DNA from: Candidatus Rhodoferax bjergmarkensis
GTDB taxonomy: Bacteria > Pseudomonadota > Gammaproteobacteria > Burkholderiales > Burkholderiaceae_C
Reading direction: 5' to 3'
Length of the DNA stretch: 64,000 nucleotides
Assembly: GCA_016708345.1 (NCBI GenBank)
Contig: JADJFX010000008.1
Coordinates: 350,779 to 414,778, forward strand
The position numbers and the translations under genes are program-made. Each line of letters begins with the position of its first letter. Positions within the stretch are counted from its first letter, which is position 1. Below, piece after piece: positions 26,269 through 34,461 of this stretch. Below the pieces are notes generated by a model, which had not been told where the DNA came from, searched no databases, and saw only the letters and a program-made list of their open reading frames with translations.

Positions 26269-27441
26269 TTACAGCGCCGCTTCGAGCACCCGGCGGCTGA
26301 CCTGCGGAGTCACATCACCATGTTCGCTCAGGCGGGTCATGCCGTGTGCTTCAAGCTGGCGAACGACCACGTCAATCGCCTCTTGGCCAAGGCCATAAGC
26401 GCCCAAACGGGTGGCAATGCCCATGCGCTCAAAAAAATCGCGGGTTTTTTCGATGGCCGCCGTGATGCGCTCGTCCTCGCTGCCGCTGCGAATGCCCCAC
26501 ACACGTTCCCCGTACTGCAGCAGCTTGCCCTGCTTTTGCACCCGGCGCTCGTGGAGCATTGCGGGCAGCACAATGGCCAGGGTGCGGGCGTGGTCGATGT
26601 TGTGCAGAGCCGTCAGCTCGTGACCAATCATGTGGGTGGCCCAGTCTTGCGGCACACCGGCACCAATCAGGCCGTTGAGCGCCAAGGTGGCGGTCCACAT
26701 CAGGTTGGCGCGGTCGTCGTAGTTGGGCTCAATATCGGCTTCGGTATCCGTCAGCAGGCGCGGTCCGATCTCGATCAGGGTCTGCAGCAGCCCTTCCGCA
26801 AAGCGGTCTTGCACCGGCGAATTGACCGGGTAGGTGAGGTACTGCTCCACCGTGTGGACAAAAGCGTCCACCACGCCGTTGGCCAATTGCTGCGGGGGCA
26901 GGGTGTAGGTTTTGGTGGGGTCCAGCACCGAGAATTTGGGAAACAGGTGCGGGCTGCGAAACGGCAGTTTGGCACCGATGTCACGGCGCGTGATCACCGA
27001 GCCATTGTTCATTTCCGAGCCGGTGGCAGGCAGCGTGAGCACCGTGCCAAAGGGCAAGGCTTTTTTGATGTTGCGCCCGCCCTTGAGCAAAATGTCCCAG
27101 GCATCCCCCTCAAACAGCACCGCAGCGGCAATGAATTTGGCGCAATCGATCACCGAGCCACCACCGACCGCCAGCAAGAAATCGAATCCATCCGCGCGTA
27201 CTTGCTGCACGGCTTGCATGGCGGTTTCAAAGCTGGGGTTGGGTTCGATGCCACTGAAAGTGCTGTGCGGACGAGCCCCCAGGGCCTGGCGCACTTCGGC
27301 CAGCGTTCCGGTCTTTTCGGCGCTCGCACCCCCCACCAGAATGAGCACCTTTGCATCAGTGGGGACCAGCTTTGACAGATCCGCGATGCGGTCTTTGCCG
27401 AAAACAATCTGGGTGGGGTTGTAAAAATCAAAGTTCAGCAT
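26269..27441 (-). CDS. Iron-containing alcohol dehydrogenase (YqhD/butanol dehydrogenase type)
   Basis: A 390-residue group III alcohol dehydrogenase. The N-terminal Rossmann-like domain carries VGGASAEKTG and the NAD(P)-binding GGGSVIDCAKF; the C-terminal helical domain supplies metal ligands in VDAFVHTVEQYL and MIGHELTALHNIDHA. NPTQIVFGKDRI at the N-terminus is typical of YqhD-like, NADPH-preferring aldehyde reductases, which reduce a broad range of toxic short aldehydes. The gene is separated from rdgC by about 160 bp in the same direction. Confidence 0.92.
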   Translation of the reverse strand: MLNFDFYNPTQIVFGKDRIADLSKLVPTDAKVLILVGGASAEKTGTLAEVRQALGARPHSTFSGIEPNPSFETAMQAVQQVRADGFDFLLAVGGGSVIDCAKFIAAAVLFEGDAWDILLKGGRNIKKALPFGTVLTLPATGSEMNNGSVITRRDIGAKLPFRSPHLFPKFSVLDPTKTYTLPPQQLANGVVDAFVHTVEQYLTYPVNSPVQDRFAEGLLQTLIEIGPRLLTDTEADIEPNYDDRANLMWTATLALNGLIGAGVPQDWATHMIGHELTALHNIDHARTLAIVLPAMLHERRVQKQGKLLQYGERVWGIRSGSEDERITAAIEKTRDFFERMGIATRLGAYGLGQEAIDVVVRQLEAHGMTRLSEHGDVTPQVSRRVLEAAL

Positions 27442-27605
27442 CGCAGGCCTCGTGTCGGGTCGTGTTTCGGGGGTGTAGGGTTGACGCCCATGCCACCTGG
27501 TCCCAGCTTATGACCGTGGATTTTTGTGGTGGATGGCGTCGTGGTGTGCATTTTGACGCGCCCGGGCGCAGCTCGGTGTCACCTAGGCGCGCCACGGCAT
27601 GTTTC

Positions 27606-28502
27606 TTAGGCGGCCACCATTTCGCCGCCCAGTGCTTCAAACAAATCCGGCAGCAGTTTGCACAGCTCGCCGGTCGCAATGGCCGTGTCGGCGTCAAAGC
27701 CGTCATCCTTGCCCGCTGAAGTACCTTCGAACACCACGTCCAGAAAGGCAATTTTTTTGAGCTGCAGGCTCTCCGTCAGGACAAACGACACCCGGCTGTC
27801 CCAGGTCAGCGCCAGCCGGGTCGGCAATTTGCCCGCTTCTACGTGTTGCTTGACCTCCTCGTTGTCCAGCGGGTGGCGCGAATAACGCACAACCGCCTTG
27901 GATTCATCGGCGGCCTTGAGCTCACATTCGCGGTCCACGCTGAAACCTGCCGGCGCTTCCTGCGACACCAGCCAGTCGGACATGGCTGCGGTGGGCGACA
28001 CCTTGGTATTGATCAAGGTCACGGCCAGCCCGGCCAAACATTTCACCAGCATGGTCACCACCTCATCGGCCTTGGCTTGGCTGCCTGCGTCGATCACCAG
28101 CAGATTCGCATCAGGGTCGATCCAGATCATCACTGAAGACTCTTTGGTAAAGGCCATCGGCAACAGTTCAAGTTTGATGTCTTCCTTGATCTCGCGGGTT
28201 TCCTTTTTGCCGGGTTTGCGCCCGGTGGTGGCCTCAATGTGGGCAATGCGCTCCTTGGCCTTGCGGGTGATGACCGATCCCGGCAAGGACCGGGTTTCGA
28301 TCTTGAGTTTCAGGATCAACTGACCACCAACAGACTCCACCAGCGGGCCATGGGCCTCGCCTCTGGGCTCTGTCCAGCCAATGGATTTTTCTTGGCTGGC
28401 CCCACACGCCACAAAGCGTTCTGGGTCCAGCCCCTCTTCCATCTGCGCCATAGTGGCGGACCATCCCGGTCCGATTCGATACACGATCACGTTCTTAAAC
28501 AC
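27606..28502 (-). CDS. rdgC: Recombination-associated protein RdgC
   Basis: RdgC forms a ring-shaped dimer that binds double-stranded DNA without sequence specificity and limits RecA loading. The 298-residue protein has the family pattern FKNVIVYRI at the N-terminus, the WTEPRGEAHGPLVESVGGQ segment and the helical C-terminal half ending in KLLPDLFEALGGEM. I use the GTG at 28502 since AAAGG lies seven bases ahead; the adjacent GTG at 28508 is too close to it. It diverges from the Spy-like gene. Confidence 0.93.
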   Translation of the reverse strand: MFKNVIVYRIGPGWSATMAQMEEGLDPERFVACGASQEKSIGWTEPRGEAHGPLVESVGGQLILKLKIETRSLPGSVITRKAKERIAHIEATTGRKPGKKETREIKEDIKLELLPMAFTKESSVMIWIDPDANLLVIDAGSQAKADEVVTMLVKCLAGLAVTLINTKVSPTAAMSDWLVSQEAPAGFSVDRECELKAADESKAVVRYSRHPLDNEEVKQHVEAGKLPTRLALTWDSRVSFVLTESLQLKKIAFLDVVFEGTSAGKDDGFDADTAIATGELCKLLPDLFEALGGEMVAA

Positions 28503-28563
28503 TTGCACCCTTTATTACGAATGAAAAAATATTGTCACTGGCAATCATCCCATCAAATCCGGG

Positions 28564-28590
28564 TGTAAAGTTCTTTCACGCAACTTTACA
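28564..28590. promoter_or_regulatory. Operator-like inverted repeat TGTAAAGTT/AACTTTACA
   Basis: A perfect 9-bp inverted repeat with a 9-bp spacer lies in the divergent rdgC-spy intergenic region, about 100 bp upstream of the Spy-like start. The GTAAA half resembles one half of a CpxR box, but the arrangement is inverted and not direct, so the regulator is not identified. Confidence 0.45.
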
Positions 28591-28692
28591 AATGCTTATC
28601 TGCGCGTCATGCCACCGTTACAGTGTCCATGCACACTCCCTACCAAGCTGAAGCCAATTCCTGGCATCAGACCTACTTCAAAGGAAACTCAC

Positions 28693-29244
28693 ATGAAATC
28701 AATGGTTAAGCCCCTCTTGATCGCCGCACTCCTAGCTGCAGCCGGTTTTTCGGCGTTTTCGCAGCCTAGGGGTAACGCAGAATGCCGCGGCATGATGGGC
28801 GGCGGGGGCCCGATGCATGAAGGCATGGGGAAATGGCACATGGGCAAAATGGACCCGGCCAAAATGCAGGCCCGCATGGACAAGCGCAACGCCGTTCTCA
28901 AGGCACAGCTGAAAATCACACCAGAACAAGAAAGCGCCTGGACGGCCTACACCACCGCCATGACGCCGCCAACTGAGCTGATGGCCAAACACCCAGATCC
29001 CGCAGAGATGGCCAAACTGCCCACGCCCGAGCGTATTGACAAAATGAAAGCCCTGCGCTCGCAGCATATGAGTGACATGACAACAGCCATGGACAAGCGA
29101 GGCGAGGCCACCAAAGCTTTGTACGCAGCCTTGACGCCCGAGCAACAAAAGGTATTTGATTCCATTGGCGCGCGCCAACAGGGGCCCAAAGGTCCGCGAG
29201 GTGGTCCACGCGACGGCAGCGGCGCTGGAATGGGCAAGCAATAA
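28693..29244 (+). CDS. Spy/CpxP family periplasmic protein, Met/His-rich
   Basis: A 183-residue secreted protein (signal peptide about 1-21) with two LTxxQ-like motifs, ITPEQESAW and LTPEQQKVF, the hallmark of Spy/CpxP periplasmic chaperones. The N-terminal mature region is rich in Met, His and Gly (MMGGGGPMHEGMGKWHMGKM is its core), suggesting copper or other soft-metal binding, as in the CnrX/Spy-like group. The start at 28693 follows AAGGAAACTCAC. An inverted-repeat operator candidate lies upstream. It ends 3 bp from the convergent glutaredoxin gene. Confidence 0.88.
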   Translation: MKSMVKPLLIAALLAAAGFSAFSQPRGNAECRGMMGGGGPMHEGMGKWHMGKMDPAKMQARMDKRNAVLKAQLKITPEQESAWTAYTTAMTPPTELMAKHPDPAEMAKLPTPERIDKMKALRSQHMSDMTTAMDKRGEATKALYAALTPEQQKVFDSIGARQQGPKGPRGGPRDGSGAGMGKQ

Positions 29245-29247
29245 GCG

Positions 29248-29613
29248 TCAGGCCAGCAGCTTTTTCAGTTCACCGCTGGTTATCAGTTTGATCAAATCAT
29301 TGGCTCCGCCCACCAATGAGCCTTTCACAAAGATCATGGGCAACGTTGGCCAGCCGGTCCACATCTTGAGCGCATTGCGCTGACGCCAGTTGTTGAAATA
29401 GTTTCCGTACTCCAGATACTCGTAGGCAATACCTGCCTCGTCCAGTGCCTTGCGCGCCTTTTTCGGAAACGGGTTGATCCCCATGCCCACCACCACCACG
29501 GCATGCTGCGCCACGGCGGCTTGAACCTCACGCACAATGGTTTGGTGGTGAGTGGCAATTTTTTCGCGAATGGCAGGATGGATATTGGATTCTGGAAGTA
29601 TGGGGCGGGACAT
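29248..29613 (-). CDS. Glutaredoxin-fold protein lacking all cysteines
   Basis: A 121-residue protein with the monothiol-glutaredoxin fold (compare E. coli GrxD): an N-terminal helix, VVVVGMGINPFPKKARKALDE where the CGFS/CPYC active site should be (about residues 39-59), the cis-proline segment WTGWPTLPMIFVKG, and the C-terminal GGANDLIKL glutathione-binding loop. It contains no cysteine at all. The glutathione-binding parts remain, so it may still bind glutathione or a partner, but thiol exchange and iron-sulfur ligation are not possible. It is monocistronic and convergent with the Spy-like gene. Confidence 0.85.
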   Translation of the reverse strand: MSRPILPESNIHPAIREKIATHHQTIVREVQAAVAQHAVVVVGMGINPFPKKARKALDEAGIAYEYLEYGNYFNNWRQRNALKMWTGWPTLPMIFVKGSLVGGANDLIKLITSGELKKLLA

Positions 29614-29794
29614 TGGGCTGCTTCAGAGAAGGTGAATAAATCGGCATTATGCTTGTGTCAATTGGCACCAATAGCCTCCAAAATGAACAAATTCTGAGAC
29701 TGCGCCATAATCAAAACGAGCGTGATCGAACAAATTCGAGCATGGGTTGGCTTGAAAAAGCCTGTGAAACAAATCAAATTTTTAAAGTTAAGTT

Positions 29795-30727
29795 ATGAAA
29801 CATTTGGCATCGACCATGATTTTGGTTTTCAGTTTGCTGATCACCGGCTGCGCCAGCATCGAGAACAAAGTGACCGATTGGGCCGTGGGTGCCGAGCGCT
29901 CCATGGCGGACCTGCAGGCCAAGCAAATCACGGTGGCGGAATTTTCCATACCCTACCTTGAAGGGGGACAAGGCCCAACCGTATTTCTGATTCACGGCTT
30001 TCAGTCCAACAAAGACATCTGGATTCGATTTGCCCGTCAGTTGACCAAGCAGTACCACGTCATTGCCATTGATCTTCCCGCGCACGGCGACAGCAATATT
30101 TTGATGGACAAAAGCTACAGCATTGCTGAGCAATCCAAGCGTGTGGTCGCCATCATGGAGAAGCTGAAGTTGACACAGCCGGTGCATGTCATGGGCCACT
30201 CCATGGGCGGAGCCATTGCATTGCATGTGGCGGTAACGGCCCCCCAACACGTCAGGAGTCTGGCCTTGCTGAGCGCAGCAGGTGTTCAATCGCCAGTGCC
30301 AAGCGAGCTGTCCCGGCGCAACCAACGGGGAGAAAACCCGCTGATTGTGCGCAATGACCAGGACTACAAAAACATGCTGGCGTTTTCCATGTCTGATGCG
30401 CCTTACATTCCGTCGCCGCTCATCTCGTCATTCACACGCATTGCCATTGCGCGCGAACCCATAGCCACCAAAATTTACCAGGAAATTTCCAACCCAGGCA
30501 GCTGGCTCAACGCAGAAGAGGCACTGCCAAAAATAAAAGTGCCTGCGCTGGTGATATGGGGTGACCAGGACAAGGTGCTGGACGTTTCCTGCACGACCGT
30601 TTTCCAGCGGCTGTTACCCCAGGCGCAGGTGGTGATTTTCAAAGATGTCGGTCATGCCCCCCAGTTGGAGCGCACCAAGGAAACGGCGCAGGCTTACGCC
30701 ACCTTTTTGGCCACCTTCAAACCCTGA
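29795..30727 (+). CDS. Alpha/beta hydrolase lipoprotein
   Basis: A 310-residue protein with lipobox LITGC (Cys19) followed by an alpha/beta-hydrolase fold. The oxyanion strand is VFLIHGFQSNKDIW, the nucleophile elbow is GHSMGG with the catalytic Ser, and the late GDQDKVLD and DVGHAP segments supply the Asp and His. It resembles lipases/esterases of the triacylglycerol-lipase LipA-like or monoacylglycerol-lipase group. Membrane anchoring in the periplasm is inferred. It is convergent with the three-gene lipid operon that follows, which fits a shared theme of ester lipids. Confidence 0.88.
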   Translation: MKHLASTMILVFSLLITGCASIENKVTDWAVGAERSMADLQAKQITVAEFSIPYLEGGQGPTVFLIHGFQSNKDIWIRFARQLTKQYHVIAIDLPAHGDSNILMDKSYSIAEQSKRVVAIMEKLKLTQPVHVMGHSMGGAIALHVAVTAPQHVRSLALLSAAGVQSPVPSELSRRNQRGENPLIVRNDQDYKNMLAFSMSDAPYIPSPLISSFTRIAIAREPIATKIYQEISNPGSWLNAEEALPKIKVPALVIWGDQDKVLDVSCTTVFQRLLPQAQVVIFKDVGHAPQLERTKETAQAYATFLATFKP

Positions 30728-30736
30728 GCTGAGAGC

Positions 30737-31690
30737 TTATTGACACGCGGTTTGGGGCTTGGATCGGTAAACCACGCTGCTCTTGATCAGCGCGCCCACC
30801 CCTGAAACCCGGTCAATCCAAGCCAACCGTTTTCCACGGCCATTGCGTGCTTTGGCTTCCTTCATCCGCTCTTTTAATTCATCGGTCATCAAGTTCATTT
30901 CAGCGCGGATTTTCTCGATTTCAACGTTCAGCAACAATCTGACCTGTCGTTTTGATTTGCCGCTCAAGTCTTTCGACGTGATGCTGGGTTCGTAGCGCTG
31001 GCAGCGAACCATGTAGTTGTCAATCTTCTTGTAAGGCAGCAGCGGAATGTTAATGCCTGACAGACCATTGGTCAGCGGCACGGTCCAGCCAAAAGGCAAT
31101 TTGATGCGGATATTCCAGTCTTCTGCACCCTGGTGCACCAACAGGCAGATGCTGGCATCGGCTTTGATCGCGGCTGCCACCATGCCCTTGGATTGGAAGG
31201 GCGCCACATATTCGTCATAAGCCAGCAGACAATTGGCACCTTCAGGCGCGGTACCGGTGACGCCCAGCTCGTGGTCCTTGAGCAACTGGACAAACTCTTC
31301 GACCGTTTTCACATCGGTCGGCGCACCCAGCACGCGTTTGTAATAGTTTTTGAAGCCGGGTACCAGAAACACCGCTTTATGGGGGAAGAAGCCGCCCACG
31401 ATGTCACCATAGCCGCTGTCGATGAAAAACTTGCCCGCCAGCGCGGCCAGCGGTAGCCAGGCAATGTTGGGGCCGTGGGATGCGATGGCCACCACGGGCC
31501 GCCCATCGGTCGGGAGCAGCGCCTCACCATTGATCATCTCTGCCTTTTTAACAAAGTGTTCCAGCACAAAGTGCGTGAAAGGCTGGTAGTTTTTCATGGG
31601 CACGCCCTTACCCCCAACGTCGGCGAACTGGCGGCCACGGTCCATGAATTCATCCAGACTGGCAGTCTTGGCTGTATTGGAGGCAATCAT
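30737..31690 (-). CDS. Acyltransferase-like protein (PlsC/DGAT-like), third gene of lipid operon
   Basis: A 317-residue protein without signal peptide. The segments VVAIASHGPNIAWLPLAAL and GVTGTAPEGANCLL occupy the places of the HxxxxD and FPEGTR blocks of glycerolipid acyltransferases, but the HxxxxD aspartate is missing (SHGPNIAW), so catalytic competence is doubtful. Late segments KKIDNYMVRCQRYEPSI and a charged coiled-coil-like C-terminus (about 225-290) follow. AAGGA before the ATG sets the start. It follows the hydrolase gene by 52 bp. A role in lipid remodelling is inferred from its neighbours only. Confidence 0.6.
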   Translation of the reverse strand: MIASNTAKTASLDEFMDRGRQFADVGGKGVPMKNYQPFTHFVLEHFVKKAEMINGEALLPTDGRPVVAIASHGPNIAWLPLAALAGKFFIDSGYGDIVGGFFPHKAVFLVPGFKNYYKRVLGAPTDVKTVEEFVQLLKDHELGVTGTAPEGANCLLAYDEYVAPFQSKGMVAAAIKADASICLLVHQGAEDWNIRIKLPFGWTVPLTNGLSGINIPLLPYKKIDNYMVRCQRYEPSITSKDLSGKSKRQVRLLLNVEIEKIRAEMNLMTDELKERMKEAKARNGRGKRLAWIDRVSGVGALIKSSVVYRSKPQTACQ

Positions 31691-31742
31691 TTTTTTCCTT
31701 TGGTTAATTTTTCAGTGCGTCGGTTACCCGTGCGTAATTCAC

Positions 31743-33008
31743 TCAAGCGTCTACTGGTGTTGGCGCTTCAATCCATTGCTGCAACTGGGCACTGACGGCC
31801 CGGCTGTTGAGCAGCGCCAGATGGGACATGCCATAGAAAACCTTGCGGTGTGCATCGTCAAACTGGAGTTCACGCCTGCTGTCTCTGTGGTGCCCCAGCG
31901 CACTGCGCAAGGGGACCAGGCCGTCACCAAACAGCTTGCCCCGCACTTCACAGTGCTCCTTGGCAATCATGGCGGCCATCGCATAACACTGCACATTGGG
32001 TGGCAATTGGGAGAGTTGCCTTTGGTCTGTAACGTGTGCAAAACGGTTGCGCCCCATCCAATCCTCGTCAATCAGATTGCCATGGCGCAAATCCGTGGTG
32101 CCCGCACTGCGTATTTTTCCAAGGCGTGACAAAGCTTGCGAATAGGGGCTGACTTCGAGTGCAATGTCCACCAGGTTGCCAACCTGCTCCACCATCGAGC
32201 CATGGTGTGGCGTGCCGATGAAAATCAGTTTTTTCACCTGCTGCACCCAGCTGTGCTGTGCCTGCGTGCCATAGTGCAGCGCACTGCGCGCAACCAACCC
32301 GCCCATGCTGTAACCCAGAACACTGATCTCTTGCACCGGCACCGGCCACGCCTGCACCATTTCTTCCAGCAGGTCGGCCAAGGCGCGTCCATTTTGTGAA
32401 ATATGCAGGCCCGTGTTGTAGCGCAAGTACATGGGCGTGTAACCATTGGCCGCGGCCAGCACCTTGCCATGGTCATGCCCCTTGCGGCGCCATTGCAGCT
32501 CATTCATGCAATGCCCATGCAGCATGAGCAGCACTTTGCCCTGAACATCAGGCATCGCGGCGGTCAAAGCCTCTTTGGTCAGCGTCAACACCTTGCCCTT
32601 GCGCCGAAACGCCATGGTGATCGTGAGCGGGTTGCCCTTGGTGGTCATGTGGTCGCCCAGCACGCCATTGAGTATGGACAAAATCGCTGCACGCTCGTTG
32701 GAGGAATTGATGTGCGCCAGCTCGGGCTCCAGATGCGACAGGGCCGAGTCAAGCCTGTTGCCAATTCCGCTGGTGATGGTTCGAATCAGGTCATAAACCA
32801 GCCCGCTGCTGCGCTGCAGAACCTTGTAAACCACGCCATGCACACCTGTCACGGGTTCGTTCGCGCCCTTGTCCTTTCCAAACGGCACCGGAACCCGAAG
32901 AATCGTGTGGTGCATGGCCTCCACAAGATCGGTGACGCCCAGCGTCGCCTCAATCGCAAGCCGGCTATAGCCGTGAATGTCAGAGAGATGAAGATGAGTT
33001 TTTGTCAT
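31743..33008 (-). CDS. Alpha/beta hydrolase (PGAP1/lipase-like), second gene of lipid operon
   Basis: A 421-residue hydrolase. Residues 1-130 form a helical region of unknown fold; the catalytic part starts at VLLMLHGHCMNELQW, with the nucleophile elbow LGYSMGGLVAR and the next strand LIFIGTPHHGS, wording typical of the PGAP1-like/triacylglycerol lipase group. A C-terminal FGDGLVPLRSALG segment supplies the Asp. No signal peptide is seen, so it probably acts in the cytosol or at the inner membrane. Between two acyltransferase-type genes it likely cleaves or remodels an ester lipid. Confidence 0.85.
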   Translation of the reverse strand: MTKTHLHLSDIHGYSRLAIEATLGVTDLVEAMHHTILRVPVPFGKDKGANEPVTGVHGVVYKVLQRSSGLVYDLIRTITSGIGNRLDSALSHLEPELAHINSSNERAAILSILNGVLGDHMTTKGNPLTITMAFRRKGKVLTLTKEALTAAMPDVQGKVLLMLHGHCMNELQWRRKGHDHGKVLAAANGYTPMYLRYNTGLHISQNGRALADLLEEMVQAWPVPVQEISVLGYSMGGLVARSALHYGTQAQHSWVQQVKKLIFIGTPHHGSMVEQVGNLVDIALEVSPYSQALSRLGKIRSAGTTDLRHGNLIDEDWMGRNRFAHVTDQRQLSQLPPNVQCYAMAAMIAKEHCEVRGKLFGDGLVPLRSALGHHRDSRRELQFDDAHRKVFYGMSHLALLNSRAVSAQLQQWIEAPTPVDA

Positions 33009-33085
33009 GGAAGGCCTCGTTTGGTGGGTTAAGGATGCGTTAGGAATAGCGGTGGTCCTGGTTAGCTTGCCAAAGTGGCAATGGT

Positions 33086-34099
33086 TTAGCCAAAAATGGG
33101 GAACTTGCGTTTTTTGGCCAGTTTGTCCATTCCGGCCTGAATGCGCGTCTCTATTTCGTCGTACATGCGCTGAACGTATTGGGCGTCGTCCGCAAGGGCG
33201 GGGTTGGCCTCAAAGTAAATGGGCTCCAAAAACTCGGTGCGAATTTTGGCCGGCAGCGGAATATGCTGCAGCGGCGTCACGTGCAATGCAATGCCCAGCG
33301 GAAAGCTCAAAGTGATGGGGGCTACTTCAACACGAAGAAACTTTTTGAGGTTGAGCAGCTTGGCCAAACCCCGGCCTTCTGATAAAACAAACAGGGTGTC
33401 ATGCCCGCCGATGGTGGCAACCGGCACAATGGGTCGCCCTGAGCGAATCGCCATTCGAATAAACCCGTGACGATCACCCAACACGACTTTGTCGCGCTTG
33501 GTCCAGCTGCGGAAAGAATCTTTTTCACCACCCGGCCAGAGCACAACATCATCACCTTGTTCAAAGGCTGCTTCTATGTTCTCGCGGGTGGGGCTGATCA
33601 CACCCATGCGGCGGAAATAGCTGCCAAGACCCGGTGTTTTCATCAGCACATCATGGGCAGTTGCGTGCAAATTGCGTGATCCTTCAAAGTGTCGCCACCA
33701 TGCGTAGGCAAGCGTCCATGCATCCATGGTCAGCGGCCCACCAGAATGCCCGCCAATCAGCAAGGCCGGTTGATTGGGCAGCTTGTCCCAGCCATTGATT
33801 TCAAGCCTGAAGTAGTAATCCAGGAGGGCTTTGATAAAACCCATTTGCTTTTTCATCAGCAATGGATCGGTCCGATGAAGACTGTCTTGCGCCATCGCAG
33901 GGTTCAAAACTGGTGTAACAACTGTACTGGTTTTCGCTTTGGGTTTTGAACGGGCACGGGGCGCTTTGACACCCAGCGATCTGGCAACCACACTCAGACG
34001 CGGCTTGTTGGCAGCGTCTGTCGGCCTGCGAATGATGGTGGTTTCTGCAATGGGAAGCGCGCTAACTCTGGGTTGGCTGCTGGACCGGAGAGTGCTCAT
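33086..34099 (-). CDS. Lysophospholipid acyltransferase family protein, first gene of lipid operon
   Basis: A 337-residue protein. The first about 100 residues are basic and disordered (PKAKTSTVV region); the acyltransferase domain follows, with GGHSGGPLTMDAW in the place of HxxxxD (His retained, acidic residue shifted), the VLWPGGEKDSFRSW block in the place of FPEGTR, and PIVPVATIGGHDTL as block IV. This pattern matches the diacylglycerol acyltransferase-like proteins of actinobacteria and betaproteobacteria. The ATG at 34099 follows AGGAGC; a longer frame to 34222 would run through the palindrome and is rejected. Confidence 0.82.
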   Translation of the reverse strand: MSTLRSSSQPRVSALPIAETTIIRRPTDAANKPRLSVVARSLGVKAPRARSKPKAKTSTVVTPVLNPAMAQDSLHRTDPLLMKKQMGFIKALLDYYFRLEINGWDKLPNQPALLIGGHSGGPLTMDAWTLAYAWWRHFEGSRNLHATAHDVLMKTPGLGSYFRRMGVISPTRENIEAAFEQGDDVVLWPGGEKDSFRSWTKRDKVVLGDRHGFIRMAIRSGRPIVPVATIGGHDTLFVLSEGRGLAKLLNLKKFLRVEVAPITLSFPLGIALHVTPLQHIPLPAKIRTEFLEPIYFEANPALADDAQYVQRMYDEIETRIQAGMDKLAKKRKFPIFG

Positions 34100-34160
34100 G
34101 GTATCGGGCTCCTGAACGGGGTTGGATTGATTGAAATTAACTTTGTCACTGGCCTTTATT

Positions 34161-34176
34161 GTGTACATATGTACAC
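34161..34176. promoter_or_regulatory. Perfect palindrome GTGTACATATGTACAC upstream of lipid operon
   Basis: A 16-bp perfect palindrome 62 bp upstream of the first acyltransferase start. Its length and symmetry suit a TetR- or MarR-type dimer. No regulator gene is adjacent, so control from elsewhere is inferred. Confidence 0.6.
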
Positions 34177-34461
34177 CCAAAGTCAAGAAGAAGTTGAACT
34201 TTAGTTTTCCGCCCCTAGTCAAGCCATCCTTCGCTGGGACATGCTTGCCAGACCCCTCTCAGACCGACCCCTTGAAAGTAGTCGAAAATAGCCCTGGCGG
34301 ACGAGTTGCCTCGGCTTTATGTGGTGCCCCTCTCAAAGGGTGCTCGCTGCGCTGATAATTCGTGCGGAGTTCCCCTAGGCGTCAGCACCATGCTGTCGCG
34401 AGTTTGCGCCCGATGGCGCAGTTCAAGCGGAATCGAAACCACCGTTTTTTTGGAACCATTT

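Noticed and set aside
31743..33008. Polyhydroxyalkanoate depolymerase
   Set aside because: Motif order and the TPHHG segment fit PGAP1-like lipases better; no phasin or PHA synthase nearby.
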